Part shown: positions 34,320 to 43,822 of the stretch, piece by piece
Numbering within the stretch: position 1 is the stretch's first letter
Layout: every line of letters starts with the position of its first letter
DNA from: Curtobacterium caseinilyticum
GTDB lineage: Bacteria; Actinomycetota; Actinomycetes; Actinomycetales; Microbacteriaceae
Assembly (NCBI RefSeq): GCF_030363035.1
Contig: NZ_JAUCMN010000003.1
Location: 124,001-188,000, forward strand
DNA: 64,000 nt
Direction: 5' to 3'
Made by a program: the position numbers and the translations under genes
Notes under the pieces: model-generated
Told to the model about the DNA's origin: nothing
The model's database searches: none
What the model saw: only the letters and a program-made list of their open reading frames with translations

Positions 34320-34934
34320 ATGCCCGACCGCGCCGCCGCCACCCCGTCCGACGCCCTCCGCCTGCTCGTCGAGGGCAACGCCCGCTTCGCCGCCGACAAG
34401 CGCCGCACCGGCCGCATCGACCCGGACCGCCGCGGGGAGCTGACCGGGTCGCAGGCGCCCTTCGCGACCGTGCTCGGCTGCTCCGACTCGCGCGTGCCGT
34501 TCGAGCACGTCTTCGACGCCGGCATCGGCGACCTGTTCGCCATCCGCAACGCGGGCCAGATCGTCGACGACGTCGTGCTCGGCTCCATCGAGTTCGCCGT
34601 CGTCGCGCTCGGCACCCCGCTGGTCGTGGTGCTCCGCCACACCCGGTGCGGTGCCGTCGCCGCCGCACGGTCCGGCGAGCCCGTCCCCGCCCCGCACCTG
34701 CAGGCCCTCGTCGACGCCATCGCGCCGAGCGTCGAGCAGGTCCGCGCGACCGACGCCGACCTGCCGCAGGAGTCGGTGGGCGCCGCGCACCTCGAGGCCA
34801 CGCTGCGCCAGGTGATCGAGCGCTCCGGTGCCGTCTCCGACGCGATCGCCGAGGGTAGCCTGGCCGTCGTCGGAGCGACCTACGACCTGTCCACGGGCGA
34901 GGTCACCATCGACACCGTCGTGGGCCAGGCCTGA
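34320..34934 (+). CDS. beta-class carbonic anhydrase
   Basis: The 204-residue zinc enzyme interconverts CO2 and bicarbonate. Zinc ligands and the Asp/Arg dyad are visible: C54-S-D56-S-R58, H107 and C110 (RHTRCGAV). The length and the RNAGQIVDD segment fit the single-domain beta class. It starts 52 bases after the DUF4245 gene and is followed by fumC. Bicarbonate supply for carboxylases is the likely role; no membrane or secretion signal is present. Confidence 0.94.
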   Translation: MPDRAAATPSDALRLLVEGNARFAADKRRTGRIDPDRRGELTGSQAPFATVLGCSDSRVPFEHVFDAGIGDLFAIRNAGQIVDDVVLGSIEFAVVALGTPLVVVLRHTRCGAVAAARSGEPVPAPHLQALVDAIAPSVEQVRATDADLPQESVGAAHLEATLRQVIERSGAVSDAIAEGSLAVVGATYDLSTGEVTIDTVVGQA

Positions 34935-35028
34935 CCGGCCCCCACGGCGTGATGCCCGGGGACCACCGGGCCACCCAGGCGCCGGGGCGACCGCTCCGGG
35001 CGCGCACCACAGGAAGGACCACGACGAC

Positions 35029-36471
35029 GTGACCCACACCACCGATCCCGACCAGACCGCGACCGCACAGCCCGCGGACGGCGGCGACGGCTTCCGCATC
35101 GAGCACGACACCATGGGCGAGGTCCGGGTCCCGGTGGACGCGCTGTACCGTGCCCAGACGCAGCGCGCCGTCGAGAACTTCCCGATCTCCGGCAATGGCC
35201 TCGAGCCGGCGCAGATCGTCGCCCTCGCCCGCATCAAGCGGGCCGCGGCCGTCGTGAACGGCTCGCTCGGCATCGTCGACCCGGCGGTGGCCGACGCGAT
35301 CGCGCAGGCTGCGGACGCGATCATCGGCGGTGCGCACCACGACCAGTTCCCGGTCGACGTCTACCAGACCGGCAGTGGCACCTCGTCGAACATGAACATG
35401 AACGAGGTCCTGGCGACGCTGGCGACCCGCATCGCCGGCTCGGACGTGCACCCGAACGACCACATCAACGCCTCGCAGTCGTCGAACGACGTGTTCCCGA
35501 CGTCCGTCCACGTCGCCGTGACCGAGGCCCTCATCCGCACGCTCGTCCCCGCGCTCGAGCACCTGGCGGAGTCGCTCGAGGCCAAGGCGACGCTCTGGGC
35601 CGACGCCGTCAAGTCCGGCCGCACGCACCTGATGGACGCCACCCCGGTCACCCTCGGGCAGGAGTTCGGCGGCTACGCGCGCCAGGTCCGCCTCGGCATC
35701 GAGCGCGTGCAGGCGACGCTCCCCCGCGTCGCCGAGGTCCCGCTCGGTGGCACCGCGGTCGGCACCGGCATCAACACGCCGAAGGGCTTCCCGCAGCAGG
35801 TGATCGCCCGCCTGGCCGAGGACACCGGCCTGCCGATCACCGAGGCCCTCGACCACTTCGAGGCGCAGGGCGCGCGCGACGCCCTGGTCGAGGCGTCCGG
35901 TGCGCTGAAGGTCATCGCGGTCAGCCTGACGAAGATCAACAACGACCTGCGCTGGATGGGCTCGGGGCCGAACACCGGCCTGGGTGAACTCCACATCCCC
36001 GACCTGCAGCCCGGCTCGTCGATCATGCCCGGCAAGGTCAACCCGGTCATTCCCGAGGCCACGCTGATGGTCGCCGCACGGGTCATCGGCAACGACGCCA
36101 CGGTCGCTTGGGCTGGTGCCTCGGGCGCGTTCGAGCTGAACGTCGCGATCCCCGTGATGGGCACGGCGCTCCTCGAGTCGATCCGCCTGCTCGCGAACAG
36201 CTCGCGGGTGCTCGCCGACAAGACCATCGACGGGCTGCAGGCGAACCTCGAGCGTGCGCGCGCCTTCGCCGAGTCGTCGCCGTCGATCGTCACGCCGCTC
36301 AACCGCGTCATCGGGTACGAGGCCGCCGCCAAGGTGGCGAAGTACGCCGTCGCCGAGGGCATCACCGTCCGTGAGGCCGTCATCGCCCTCGGCCACGTCG
36401 AGCGCGGCGAGGTCACCGAGGAGCAGCTCGACAGCGCGCTCGACGTGCTGTCCATGACGCACCCGAACTGA
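35029..36471 (+). CDS. fumC: class II fumarate hydratase
   Basis: The 480-residue enzyme interconverts fumarate and L-malate in the TCA cycle. It carries the superfamily signature [12 protein letters not shown], plus [15 protein letters not shown] and [17 protein letters not shown]. It has an N-terminal extension of about 25 residues before [13 protein letters not shown], the normal beginning, so the GTG at 35029 (after AGGAAGGA) is probable but not proved. A family 1 palindrome follows 15 bases after the stop. It is convergent with the PhoH-like gene. Confidence 0.95.
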   Translation: MTHTTDPDQTATAQPADGGDGFRIEHDTMGEVRVPVDALYRAQTQRAVENFPISGNGLEPAQIVALARIKRAAAVVNGSLGIVDPAVADAIAQAADAIIGGAHHDQFPVDVYQTGSGTSSNMNMNEVLATLATRIAGSDVHPNDHINASQSSNDVFPTSVHVAVTEALIRTLVPALEHLAESLEAKATLWADAVKSGRTHLMDATPVTLGQEFGGYARQVRLGIERVQATLPRVAEVPLGGTAVGTGINTPKGFPQQVIARLAEDTGLPITEALDHFEAQGARDALVEASGALKVIAVSLTKINNDLRWMGSGPNTGLGELHIPDLQPGSSIMPGKVNPVIPEATLMVAARVIGNDATVAWAGASGAFELNVAIPVMGTALLESIRLLANSSRVLADKTIDGLQANLERARAFAESSPSIVTPLNRVIGYEAAAKVAKYAVAEGITVREAVIALGHVERGEVTEEQLDSALDVLSMTHPN

Positions 36472-36486
36472 CCCACGGGACCCACT

Positions 36487-36534
36487 GACGGACGGGAGGC
36501 ACGGTGCCGGCCGGCACCGCGCCTCCCGTCCGTC
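36487..36534. repeat. family 1 palindromic element, 48-bp uninterrupted palindrome
   Basis: Two 24-base arms meet without a loop (GACGGACGGGAGGC at 36487 and its complement ending at 36534) with one A:C mismatch. It is the best-preserved loopless copy and probably terminates fumC. Confidence 0.85.
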
Positions 36535-36568
36535 GTGTCGTCGCGACCGCGCCGGTGCCACTCGGCCC

Positions 36569-36634
36569 GAGTCTCGCGCCCGGCGACACTCCTCGCGCTC
36601 GCGAGCGCGAGGAGTGTCGCTCAGGCCGAGACTC
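36569..36634. repeat. family 2 compound palindrome between fumC and phoH-like gene
   Basis: Outer arms GAGTCTCG (36569-36576) and CGAGACTC (36627-36634) enclose a perfect 36-base palindrome (CGACACTCCTCGCGCTCG, 36584-36601, plus its complement). The right side reads GTCGCTCAGGCCGAGACTCG, nearly identical to 53581-53600. Confidence 0.8.
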
Positions 36635-36661
36635 GGCGACGGCCAGCCAGCCCGCGCCGCG

Positions 36662-38017
36662 CTACACCAGGTCGGGCGAGTCGAGCAGCTCGGTCACGAG
36701 CGCCGCGATCGCCGAGCGCTCCGAGCGGGCCAGCGTCACGTGCGCGAACAGCGGGTGGCCCTTGAGCCGCTCGATCACGCTCGCGACGCCGTCGTGCCGG
36801 CCGACCCGCAGGTTGTCCCGCTGCGCCACGTCGTGCGTCAGGACCACGCGCGAGTTCTGCCCGATGCGGGACAGCATGGTGAGCAGGACGTTGCGCTCGA
36901 GGGACTGCGCCTCGTCGACGATGACGAACGCGTCGTGCAGGGAGCGCCCGCGGATGTGCGTCAGCGGCAGGACCTCGAGCATGCCGCGCTCGACGACCTC
37001 GTCGAGGACGTTGTCGGACACGAGCACCCCGAGGGTGTCGAACACCGCCTGTGCCCACGGGTTCATCTTCTCGCTCGCGTCACCGGGCAGGTAGCCGAGC
37101 TCCTGGCCGCCCACGGCGTAGAGCGGTCGGAACACCATGATCTTCTTGTGCTGCTGCCGCTCGAGCACGGCCTCGAGCCCGGCGCAGAGCGCCAGTGCCG
37201 ACTTGCCCGTGCCGGCGCTGCCACCGAGGGACACGATGCCGATCTCGGGGTCGAGCAGGGCGTCGATCGCGAGCCGCTGCTCGGCGGAGCGTCCACGGAG
37301 GCCGAAGACCTCGCGGTCGCCGCGCACGAGCGACACCGCGCCGGCCTCGTGCACGCGCCCGAGTGCCGACCCGCGCTCGGAGTGGATGACCACGCCGGTG
37401 TTGACCGGGACCCCCTCGAGCTGCGCCGAGCGGACCTCCTCGCGCTCGTACAGCTCGGACATCTGCTCGCCCGACACCTGCAGGTCCGTGATGCCCGTGT
37501 ACCCGGAGTCGACAGCGAGCTCGGCGCGGTACTCCTCGGCCGCCATGCCGATCGACGAGGCCTTCACGCGCAGCGGCAGGTCCTTGGAGACGACCACGAC
37601 GTCGAGACCGTCGTTCGACAGGTTCGACGCGACCGCGAGGATCCGGGAGTCGTTGTCGCCGAGCCGCAGCCCGGAGGGCAGGACCGACTGCTCGGAGTGG
37701 TTCAACTCGACCCGGAAGGAGCCGCCGCCGTCGAGCGCGATCGGGAAGTCGAGGCGCTCGTGCTCGATGCGCAGCTCGTCGAGCAGCCGCAGCGCCTGCC
37801 GCGCGAAGTACCCGATCTCCGGGTCGTTCCGCTTGGACTCCAGCTCGCTGACGACGACGACCGGCAGGACCACCGCGTGTTCCGCGAACCGGAACAGCGC
37901 CCGCGGATCGCTGAGGAGCACCGAGGTGTCGAGCACGTACGTGCGCTGGGCGACCGGTGTGGACGAGTCCGCGGTGCGCTGCCGAGCGGTTCCGCGAGAG
38001 ACGTTCTGAGAGGTCAC
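36662..38017 (-). CDS. PhoH-family protein with N-terminal PIN domain (PhoH2-like)
   Basis: The 451-residue protein fuses a PIN RNase domain (about 26-160: [11 protein letters not shown] with D30, [22 protein letters not shown]) to a PhoH ATPase domain (about 240-451: Walker [11 protein letters not shown], Walker B IVDEAQSL, sensor VVLTHDVAQ). PhoH2 proteins unwind and cut RNA. The GTG at 38017 has a good GGATGGAG upstream; the ATG at 38029 is an alternative. Convergent with fumC. A perfect family 1 palindrome lies upstream, between it and the preceding gene. Confidence 0.92.
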   Translation of the reverse strand: MTSQNVSRGTARQRTADSSTPVAQRTYVLDTSVLLSDPRALFRFAEHAVVLPVVVVSELESKRNDPEIGYFARQALRLLDELRIEHERLDFPIALDGGGSFRVELNHSEQSVLPSGLRLGDNDSRILAVASNLSNDGLDVVVVSKDLPLRVKASSIGMAAEEYRAELAVDSGYTGITDLQVSGEQMSELYEREEVRSAQLEGVPVNTGVVIHSERGSALGRVHEAGAVSLVRGDREVFGLRGRSAEQRLAIDALLDPEIGIVSLGGSAGTGKSALALCAGLEAVLERQQHKKIMVFRPLYAVGGQELGYLPGDASEKMNPWAQAVFDTLGVLVSDNVLDEVVERGMLEVLPLTHIRGRSLHDAFVIVDEAQSLERNVLLTMLSRIGQNSRVVLTHDVAQRDNLRVGRHDGVASVIERLKGHPLFAHVTLARSERSAIAALVTELLDSPDLV

Positions 38018-38377
38018 GACCCACTCCATCCCCGGGCCGCGCTCGGCCCGGTCACTGTCCTCGAACGCGGCCGTGGAGCGGTCCCGAAGCACCGACTGTG
38101 GCCGCTTCGACCGGGCACTGTGCCCGATGGCGCCAAGCTACGACCCGCCCCTCACACGCGCACCACGACACGCGGATCCACAGGTTACGGTCGCGTGAAC
38201 GCGCAGCCCGCCGGACGGGAGGCGCGGTGCGGGCTCGCACCGCGCCTCCCGTCCGGCGGGTGGGCACCTCCCGTGCCCGAGCCTCGCCTGGGCGGACACC
38301 TTCGCAGTTCCCGCTTCGCGAAGACGTCCGCGGGGCCGAGCCTCGCGCCGCCTCGCGGCGGCTCGCGCCGCGGCGCG
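38018..38377. other. 360-base intergenic stretch: hairpins, no gene seen
   Basis: No convincing coding frame is present. It holds the 25-bp family 1 palindrome at 38207-38260, and a second GC-rich self-complementary stretch (CTCGCGCCGCCTCGCGGCGGCTCGCGCC, as shorter overlapping repeats) at about 38339-38375 just after the minus-strand aminotransferase stop. The PhoH-like gene promoter should also lie here. Confidence 0.6.
38207..38260. repeat. family 1 palindromic element, perfect 25-bp arms
   Basis: CCCGCCGGACGGGAGGCGCG and the next five bases (38207-38231) pair perfectly with 38236-38260 around GGCT. Reference copy for the family. Confidence 0.9.
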
Positions 38378-39487
38378 CTACTGCATCGTCGCGTACGACA
38401 GGCAGGCGTCGCGGAACATGTCGAGCGTCTCGTCCGTCGTGGACGCGAACACCGACACCCGCGCGACCCCGAGCCGCGTCGTGACCGTGACCCCGTGGTT
38501 GTGCAGCGCCGCGGACAGCGCGGTGAGCCGTCCCTGCGGCGGGCGGAGCACCACGATGCCGGCACGCTCACGCGGGTCACGGCTGGACTCCACGGCGAGC
38601 CCGAACTCGTCGGCGATGTCGAACACCCGCTCGACACGATCGGCCACGCGCTCCTGCACCGACCCGACCCCGACGGACACGAGCCGCTCGAGCGACACCG
38701 CCATCCGGGCCTGCGCGACGGGGTCGATCCGCGTCATCTGGTACCCGGCAGCCCCGGGCTTGACCGAGGGGACCTCGGTGGGCCACCCGGTGGTGCCGTG
38801 CGGGCCGGACAGTGCCGGACGGAGGCGGTTCAGGGCGCGGTCGCTGAACGCGGTGAACCCGGTGCCCCACCCGGCGTGCAGCCACTTCTGGCCTCCGGTC
38901 GCGACGACGTCGGCGAGCTCGTAGGGCGCGTCGACGACGCCGAAGCCCTGGATCGCGTCGACGACGAGCAGGCGTTCGCCGATGACCTCACGGATCCCGG
39001 CGAGGTCTGCCAGGTAGCCGGTCTGCCAGTCGACGAGGGACACGGCGACCGCCGTGACGTCGTCGGTCAGGCGCGACTCGACGAGCGACGGGGTCATCCA
39101 GCCCGCGCCCGACTCCACGACGACGGGCTGGACCCGACCGCCGGTGGCCGATGCAGCACTCGCGAGGGCGAGCGGCAACGAGGGGTACTCGTCCGCCGCG
39201 ACGAGCACGCCCCCGGTCAGGCCGAAGGCGGTGTGCAGCAGTCCGGGCGTCGTCGCGGTCTGCGAGACGACCTGGTCCTCACGGCGTCCGACCAGACGAG
39301 CGGCCACCGTGCGGACCCGGGCGTCCTGCTCGTCGAGGGTCTCCATCGCGCCGAAGCGCATGCGCTCCTGGATCGTCCCGAGCACCCGCTGCTCCTCGAG
39401 CACGGCGGTCTGCACGGGACCGAAGGCGGCGTGGTCGAGGTAGCCGGGCTCCTCGGCGAAGCCGCTGGCGTACTCGGCGATGTTCAC
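38378..39487 (-). CDS. class V aminotransferase-like PLP enzyme
   Basis: The 369-residue protein shows the aminotransferase class V fold: YLDHAAFGPV opening, VSQTATTPGLLHTAF, VVDAIQGFGVVD (cofactor Asp) and the PLP Lys in ATGGQKWLHAGWGTGF. It resembles the isopenicillin N epimerase/cysteine desulfurase-like branch, but substrate specificity is not readable. The GTG at 39487 follows GGAAGG. It lies between uppS and the PhoH-like gene on the same strand with gaps of 100 and 360 bases, so it is probably its own unit. Confidence 0.87.
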   Translation of the reverse strand: MNIAEYASGFAEEPGYLDHAAFGPVQTAVLEEQRVLGTIQERMRFGAMETLDEQDARVRTVAARLVGRREDQVVSQTATTPGLLHTAFGLTGGVLVAADEYPSLPLALASAASATGGRVQPVVVESGAGWMTPSLVESRLTDDVTAVAVSLVDWQTGYLADLAGIREVIGERLLVVDAIQGFGVVDAPYELADVVATGGQKWLHAGWGTGFTAFSDRALNRLRPALSGPHGTTGWPTEVPSVKPGAAGYQMTRIDPVAQARMAVSLERLVSVGVGSVQERVADRVERVFDIADEFGLAVESSRDPRERAGIVVLRPPQGRLTALSAALHNHGVTVTTRLGVARVSVFASTTDETLDMFRDACLSYATMQ

Positions 39488-39587
39488 AGGGGCAACCTTC
39501 CGTGGGACGAAAACCCTGTGAGTGTACTGGGACGCCGACGGCCGGGGCGAACCCGAGCCGGTGAACGCAGTGGTCGGACGACGCCGG

Positions 39588-40373
39588 TCAGCCACCGAAG
39601 CGTCGGGAGCGCAGCCCGAAGTCGCGCACGGCACGCAGGAAGTCGACCTCGCGGAGGTCCGGGTAGAACGCCTCGACGAAGTAGAACTCGCTGTGGGCGC
39701 TCTGCCAGAGCATGAAGTCGGACAGCCGCTGCTCGCCCGAGGTGCGGATCACCAGGTCGGGGTCGGGCTGGCCCTGCGTGTAGAGGTGGTCGCCGATGAG
39801 CTCGGGCGTCAGGACCTCGGCCAGGGTGTCGAGCGTCCCGCCGCCCTCGCCGTGCGCCCGCACGATGCTGCGCATGGCGTCGGCGATCTCGCGGCGTCCG
39901 CCGTAGCCGACCGCCAGGTTGACGTGCAGTCCGGTGTGGTCGGCGGTCCGGGCCTCGGCCTGCGTCAGTGCGGACAGGAGCGCGTCCGGCAGTCCCTCGT
40001 CGGCACCGACGTGCTGGACGCGCCAGTCGCGGTGGTCCGCCAGGGTGCCGGCCAGGTCGGCGATGATCCCGACGAGCTGCTCGAGCTCCTCGCCCCCGCG
40101 TCCGGTCAGGTTGTCCGCCGACAGCAGGTAGAGCGTCACGACCTCGATGCCGAGGTCGTCGCACCAGTCGAGGAACTCCGGGATCTTCGCGGCGCCCGCG
40201 CGGTGGCCGTGTGCCGCGGACTCGAGGCCGAGCTGCTTCGCCCAGCGACGGTTGCCGTCCACGATCATGGCCACGTGCTTCGGCATCGCCTGCGCGTCGA
40301 TCTGCCGGCGGATACGACGTTGGTAGGCGCGGTAGAGGACGCCGCGCCCTGCCCATCCCAGCCTGCCGGTCAC
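39588..40373 (-). CDS. uppS: isoprenyl transferase (Z-prenyl/undecaprenyl diphosphate synthase family)
   Basis: The 261-residue cis-prenyltransferase chains IPP onto an allylic diphosphate to make the lipid carrier for cell-wall glycans. Signature sequences are HVAMIVDGNRRWA (catalytic Asp), GHRAGA, and the C-terminal DLVIRTSGEQRLSDFMLWQ and SEFYF. In actinobacteria this family includes short-chain and decaprenyl synthases, so product length is not certain. The GTG at 40373 gives VTGRLGWAGRGVLYRAY, a conserved N-terminus. Divergent from the hemolysin III gene. Confidence 0.9.
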   Translation of the reverse strand: MTGRLGWAGRGVLYRAYQRRIRRQIDAQAMPKHVAMIVDGNRRWAKQLGLESAAHGHRAGAAKIPEFLDWCDDLGIEVVTLYLLSADNLTGRGGEELEQLVGIIADLAGTLADHRDWRVQHVGADEGLPDALLSALTQAEARTADHTGLHVNLAVGYGGRREIADAMRSIVRAHGEGGGTLDTLAEVLTPELIGDHLYTQGQPDPDLVIRTSGEQRLSDFMLWQSAHSEFYFVEAFYPDLREVDFLRAVRDFGLRSRRFGG

Positions 40374-40457
40374 GGCACGACTGTAGTGCACGACACCCTC
40401 GCGGGCGCTGCGCGGGACGCTCGGCTGCCGTTCGGCCAGGAGCCCTAGGGTCGCCCC

Positions 40458-41156
40458 ATGCAGGACGAGACCGCCATGCTGCCGCACGTCCCGTTCACCG
40501 AGGAAGCGGCCGCCACCGATCCGCCCCGCCCGGCCTGGCGGGGGTGGATCCACCTGGGCACCTTCCCCTTCGCGGTCGCGATGGGCATCGTGCTCATCAC
40601 GCTCGCCGACAGCGGCGCCGCCAAGGCCGGGAGCGCCGTCTTCATGGCGACCTCGCTGCTCATGTTCGGCGTCTCGGCGACCTACCACCGGTTCCCGTGG
40701 GGACCGACGGTCAAGCGGATCCTCAAGCGGATCGACCACACCAACATCCTGCTGCTCATCGCGGGCACGTACACCCCGATCGCGATCTGCGCCCTCGACC
40801 ACACCCTGATGGTCGTGGTGCTCTGGGTGATGTGGAGCGGCGCGGCGCTCGGCATCGCGTTCCGCGTCCTGTGGATCAACGCACCCCGCTGGCTCTACGT
40901 GCCGATCTACCTGGTGCTCGGGTGCGCGGCCTTCGGTCTGCTCCCCCAGTTCTTCGCCGCGAGCGTCCCGATGACGGTGCTCGTGCTGTCCGGTGGGGCC
41001 GCGTACATCGTCGGCGCGCTGGTCTACGCGTTCAAGCGCCCGAACCCGTCACCCACCGTGTTCGGGTTCCACGAGGTCTTCCACGCCCTGACGGTCGTGG
41101 CCTTCGCCGCCCAGTGGGTGGGCGTGCTCATCGTGGCGCTCGACCCGGTGCGCTGA
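40458..41156 (+). CDS. hemolysin III family (PAQR-type) membrane protein
   Basis: The 232-residue protein has seven membrane helices and the PAQR/HlyIII signature residues: SATYHRFPW in the first loop, RIDHTNILLLIAGTYTP, and the late FGFHEVFHALTVVAF with two His. These His and the Ser/Asp bind a metal in PAQR relatives, which suggests a hydrolase-like activity. Hemolysis is not implied. It is divergent from uppS, a pairing common in actinobacteria, and converges on a small membrane-protein gene across a family 1 palindrome. Confidence 0.93.
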   Translation: MQDETAMLPHVPFTEEAAATDPPRPAWRGWIHLGTFPFAVAMGIVLITLADSGAAKAGSAVFMATSLLMFGVSATYHRFPWGPTVKRILKRIDHTNILLLIAGTYTPIAICALDHTLMVVVLWVMWSGAALGIAFRVLWINAPRWLYVPIYLVLGCAAFGLLPQFFAASVPMTVLVLSGGAAYIVGALVYAFKRPNPSPTVFGFHEVFHALTVVAFAAQWVGVLIVALDPVR

Positions 41157-41164
41157 GGCGACCG

Positions 41165-41215
41165 GACGGCGGACGGGAGGCGCGTGGCGCGCTCGCCACG
41201 GGCCTCCCGTCCGTC
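41165..41215. repeat. family 1 palindromic element
   Basis: GACGGCGGACGGGAGGCGCG and following bases pair with CGCCACGGGCCTCCCGTCC after a 4-base loop. It is located between convergent genes and probably ends both transcripts. Confidence 0.85.
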
Positions 41216-41225
41216 GGTGGTCGCC

Positions 41226-41534
41226 TCAGCCGCGTTCGGTGTCGTCGCCCACGTCGGCCCGACCGTCCTCGGCGGCACGACGCGCCGCCTCGTCGGTCGC
41301 GGTGCGGTCGCCCGGCGCCCCGCCCGCGTCGGCCTCGAGCCGCTCCCGGACCTCCGCGCGGTAGCGCGTCCGCCGGATCCGCCGCGTCATGTCGACGACG
41401 AGCAGGATCGTCACGACCGCGACGACCGCGATCGCGACGAAGCCGGCGACGCCGGGCGTGACGTCGACGTCGGGCACGACCGACGGGCTCGGGCTGGGGG
41501 CTGCTGCGGCGACGGCCGTCAGGATGGTGCTCAC
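41226..41534 (-). CDS. small single-pass membrane protein downstream of mca
   Basis: This 102-residue protein has a short Ala/Pro/Ser-rich N-terminus, one membrane helix (about 28-48: VAGFVAIAVVAVVTILLVVDM) and a charged cytoplasmic tail rich in Arg, Glu and Ala. Starting at GTG 41534, it overlaps the mca stop by 4 bases, so it is expressed with mca. Function unknown; small proteins of this layout often follow mca in related actinobacteria. Confidence 0.78.
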   Translation of the reverse strand: MSTILTAVAAAAPSPSPSVVPDVDVTPGVAGFVAIAVVAVVTILLVVDMTRRIRRTRYRAEVRERLEADAGGAPGDRTATDEAARRAAEDGRADVGDDTERG

Positions 41535-42433
41535 GCGGTGGGGTCCTCGTCGTCAGGGATCCCCGCGAAGAGGTCGGACTCCGGCAGCTCGGTGGGCACG
41601 CGTGCCTCGACGAGCTGGTAGTCCTCGGTGGGCCACACCGTCGCGAGGAGGTCGTTCGGCCAGTAGAAGAAGGCGCTGTCCGGCGGCACCTGGCTCGCGT
41701 GCGCACGGAGCGCGGCGTCGCGGGCGTCGAAGTACTCGTGCACATCGACGTGCGTCGTCGCCAGGTCCGGACGGTCGGCGAAGCGCTCCACCCACTCGCG
41801 CAGCTGCTCGAGCGCCGGGCTGTCGGGGTCGCGGTCGCGCAGGGCCTCGTAGATCGTGCTGAAGCGCCGCGGGTTCATCGTGCGCTCGTAGTAGAGCTTC
41901 GCGATCGACCAGGGCTCCCCCGCCGACGGGTACTTCGCCGGGTCCGCCGCGTCCCGCCAGGCGGCCATCGAGACCTCGTGCGTCCGGATGTGGTCGGGGT
42001 GCGGGTACCCGCCGTTCTCGTCGTACGTGACGAGCACGTGCGGACGGAACCGGCGGACCACCCGCACGAGTGCCTCCGTGGAGTACTCGAGCGGCACCGT
42101 CGAGAACGTCCCCGGACGCACGGTCTCGCCCTGCTCCGCATCCGGCAGGCCCGAGTCGTGGTAGCCGAGCCACACGTGGTCGATGCCGAGCGCTGCCTGC
42201 GCTGCCGCCATCTCGGTGCGCCGGTAGCCGGCCATGTCGCGGTGCGCCCGGCTGGTCGCGGGCTCGCCGAGCTGCTCGTTGAGGACGTCCCCGGCCTCGC
42301 CACCGGTGCACGATACGACGAGGACCTGGTGACCCTCGGCGACGTACCTGGCGGCCGTGGCGGCTCCCTTGCTCGACTCGTCGTCGGGGTGGGCGTGGAC
42401 GGCCAGCAGGCGGTACGGCACGGGGATCCTCAC
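41531..42433 (-). CDS. mca: mycothiol S-conjugate amidase
   Basis: The 300-residue LmbE/PIG-L-family zinc amidase splits mycothiol conjugates so that toxins leave the cell as mercapturic acids. Zinc motif HAHPDDESS and the second ligand site GGYPHPDH are intact; WLGYHDSG and ALRAHASQV mark Mca rather than MshB. The GTG at 42433 was chosen; an in-frame ATG at 42475 adds 14 residues. Presence of Mca implies the cell makes mycothiol. Divergent from the DUF4307 gene, as in many actinobacteria. Confidence 0.95.
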   Translation of the reverse strand: MRIPVPYRLLAVHAHPDDESSKGAATAARYVAEGHQVLVVSCTGGEAGDVLNEQLGEPATSRAHRDMAGYRRTEMAAAQAALGIDHVWLGYHDSGLPDAEQGETVRPGTFSTVPLEYSTEALVRVVRRFRPHVLVTYDENGGYPHPDHIRTHEVSMAAWRDAADPAKYPSAGEPWSIAKLYYERTMNPRRFSTIYEALRDRDPDSPALEQLREWVERFADRPDLATTHVDVHEYFDARDAALRAHASQVPPDSAFFYWPNDLLATVWPTEDYQLVEARVPTELPESDLFAGIPDDEDPTA

Positions 42434-42541
42434 GGGGTGCGAGCGGGGTGGGGCGCACGCGACGACCGCGTGCATGCGGGCAGCGCACAGCGGGGCGTGA
42501 ACTACCCTGGAGACCAGGATAATCACCCCGGGAGCCCCCAA

Positions 42542-42982
42542 CTGTCCGAACCCCTGCACCCCGCCGCATCCGCGCCGGCCGCGTCCTCGTCCTCCGTGCT
42601 GGACGACCGGTACGGACGGACGCCCGACCGGCGTCGACGCGGCCGACTGTTCGGGATCCTCGCGGCGATCGCCGTCGTCCTGGTCTTCGTGGCGTGGGTG
42701 GTCTGGGCCGGACTCGACCAGACGTCGCACGGGCTCGACAACACCGAGGTCGGGTACACCGTCGTCACCGACCACCGGACGGTCGTGCACTCCCAGGTCT
42801 CCGTCGACCCGGGCACCGAGGCGAAGTGCGCCGTGCAGGTGCTCGACAAGACGTACTCGATCGTCGGGTGGAAGGAGATCACGCTCCCCGCGTCCGACCA
42901 GCGCACCCGCACCGTGACGACCGACGTCGCCACGACCACCCGGGGCGTGACCGGCTTGATCCACGACTGCTGGGTTCCCTAG
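42542..42982 (+). CDS. DUF4307-family membrane protein
   Basis: The protein has a conserved LDDRYGRTPDRRRR segment, one membrane helix (FGILAAIAVVLVFVAWVVW) and an extracytoplasmic beta-rich domain of about 85 residues with a Cys pair (AKCAVQV and HDCWVP). The start is unclear: CTG 42542 has GGGAG upstream and a GATAAT box at 42518-42523; GTG 42497 and GTG 42596 are in-frame alternatives. DUF4307 is actinobacterial and usually lies between mca and greA, as here. Function unknown. Confidence 0.83.
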   Translation: MSEPLHPAASAPAASSSSVLDDRYGRTPDRRRRGRLFGILAAIAVVLVFVAWVVWAGLDQTSHGLDNTEVGYTVVTDHRTVVHSQVSVDPGTEAKCAVQVLDKTYSIVGWKEITLPASDQRTRTVTTDVATTTRGVTGLIHDCWVP

Positions 42983-43016
42983 ACTCGTCGGATTCAGACT
43001 CGACTGATCCGCGGAC

Positions 43017-43047
43017 GAGACCGGCCACTCCGGCCGGTCTCGTTCTT
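43017..43047 (+). terminator. intrinsic terminator or attenuator just upstream of greA
   Basis: GAGACCGGCC (43017-43026) pairs with GGCCGGTCTC (43032-43041) around ACTCC and is followed by GTTCTT. It ends 17 bases before the greA ATG, so it either ends the DUF4307 transcript or sits in the greA leader. Confidence 0.75.
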
Positions 43048-43064
43048 CGTCGAAGGGAACCCAC

Positions 43065-43553
43065 ATGAGCAACGACACGCAGGTCACCTGGCTGACCCAG
43101 GAGGCGCACGACCGCCTCACGGCCGAACTCGAGCAGCTGTCGGGCCCGGCCCGCAAGGAGATCGCGAACCGCATCGAGGCGGCGCGTGAGGAGGGCGACC
43201 TCAAGGAGAACGGCGGCTACCACGCCGCGAAGGACGAGCAGGGCAAGATCGAGGCCCGCATCCGCCAGCTCACCGAGCTGCTGAAGCACGCCACGGTGGG
43301 CGAGGCCGACTTCGACGGCACCGTCGAGCCGGGCACGGTCGTCACCGCGGTGATCGCCGGCGACGAGTCGACGTTCCTGGTGGGCAACCGCGAGATCGTC
43401 GCCGAGGGCTCGGACCTGACGGTGTACAGCCCGGTCAGCCCGGTCGGTGCCGCCATCGTCGGGCTCCGCGCCGGCGAGAAGACGAGCTACACGGCCCCGA
43501 ACGGCAAGGACATCGCCGTCGAGGTGACGAAGGTCGAGCGCTACGAGCCGTAG
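43065..43553 (+). CDS. greA: transcription elongation factor GreA
   Basis: The 162-residue GreA has an N-terminal coiled coil (about 10-75) with the acidic tip EEGDLKENGGYHAAKDEQG, which reaches into RNA polymerase and triggers cleavage of backtracked RNA, and a C-terminal FKBP-like domain. The family signature PVSPVGAAIVG lies near the end. The ATG at 43065 follows GAAGGGAA. It is preceded by a hairpin with a short T-run. Convergent with ilvA across a long hairpin. Confidence 0.96.
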   Translation: MSNDTQVTWLTQEAHDRLTAELEQLSGPARKEIANRIEAAREEGDLKENGGYHAAKDEQGKIEARIRQLTELLKHATVGEADFDGTVEPGTVVTAVIAGDESTFLVGNREIVAEGSDLTVYSPVSPVGAAIVGLRAGEKTSYTAPNGKDIAVEVTKVERYEP

Positions 43554-43586
43554 CCGGAGCCGCCGCGCACGGCACACCGCACGGTC

Positions 43587-43647
43587 GAACCACGGAACCG
43601 ACGTCGAACCAGGCCCCTCGCTCGGTTCGACGTCGGTTCCCTGGTTC
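43587..43647. terminator. 24-bp hairpin between greA and ilvA
   Basis: Arms 43587-43610 and 43624-43647 (GAACCACGGAACCGACGTCG and on) pair with one mismatch around a 13-base loop. Bidirectional terminator. The rest of the gap to ilvA (43648-43822) holds no gene; near 43721-43740 it carries a degenerate family 1 right half (ACGCGCCTCCCGGCCGG). Confidence 0.8.
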
Positions 43648-43822
43648 CACGGGGGCGCGGTGTCGGCGGCGAGGCGCGGAGCGAGGGCAGGATCGACGTG
43701 AGCGTCACGACGGGAGCACCACGCGCCTCCCGGCCGGCGACGCCGTCCTGAACGGAGCCCTGACGGCCGCGCGTCGCGCCCGTACGTCCGGCTGATGGCC
43801 CGCTGCGGTGGGCCGTCGCCCG

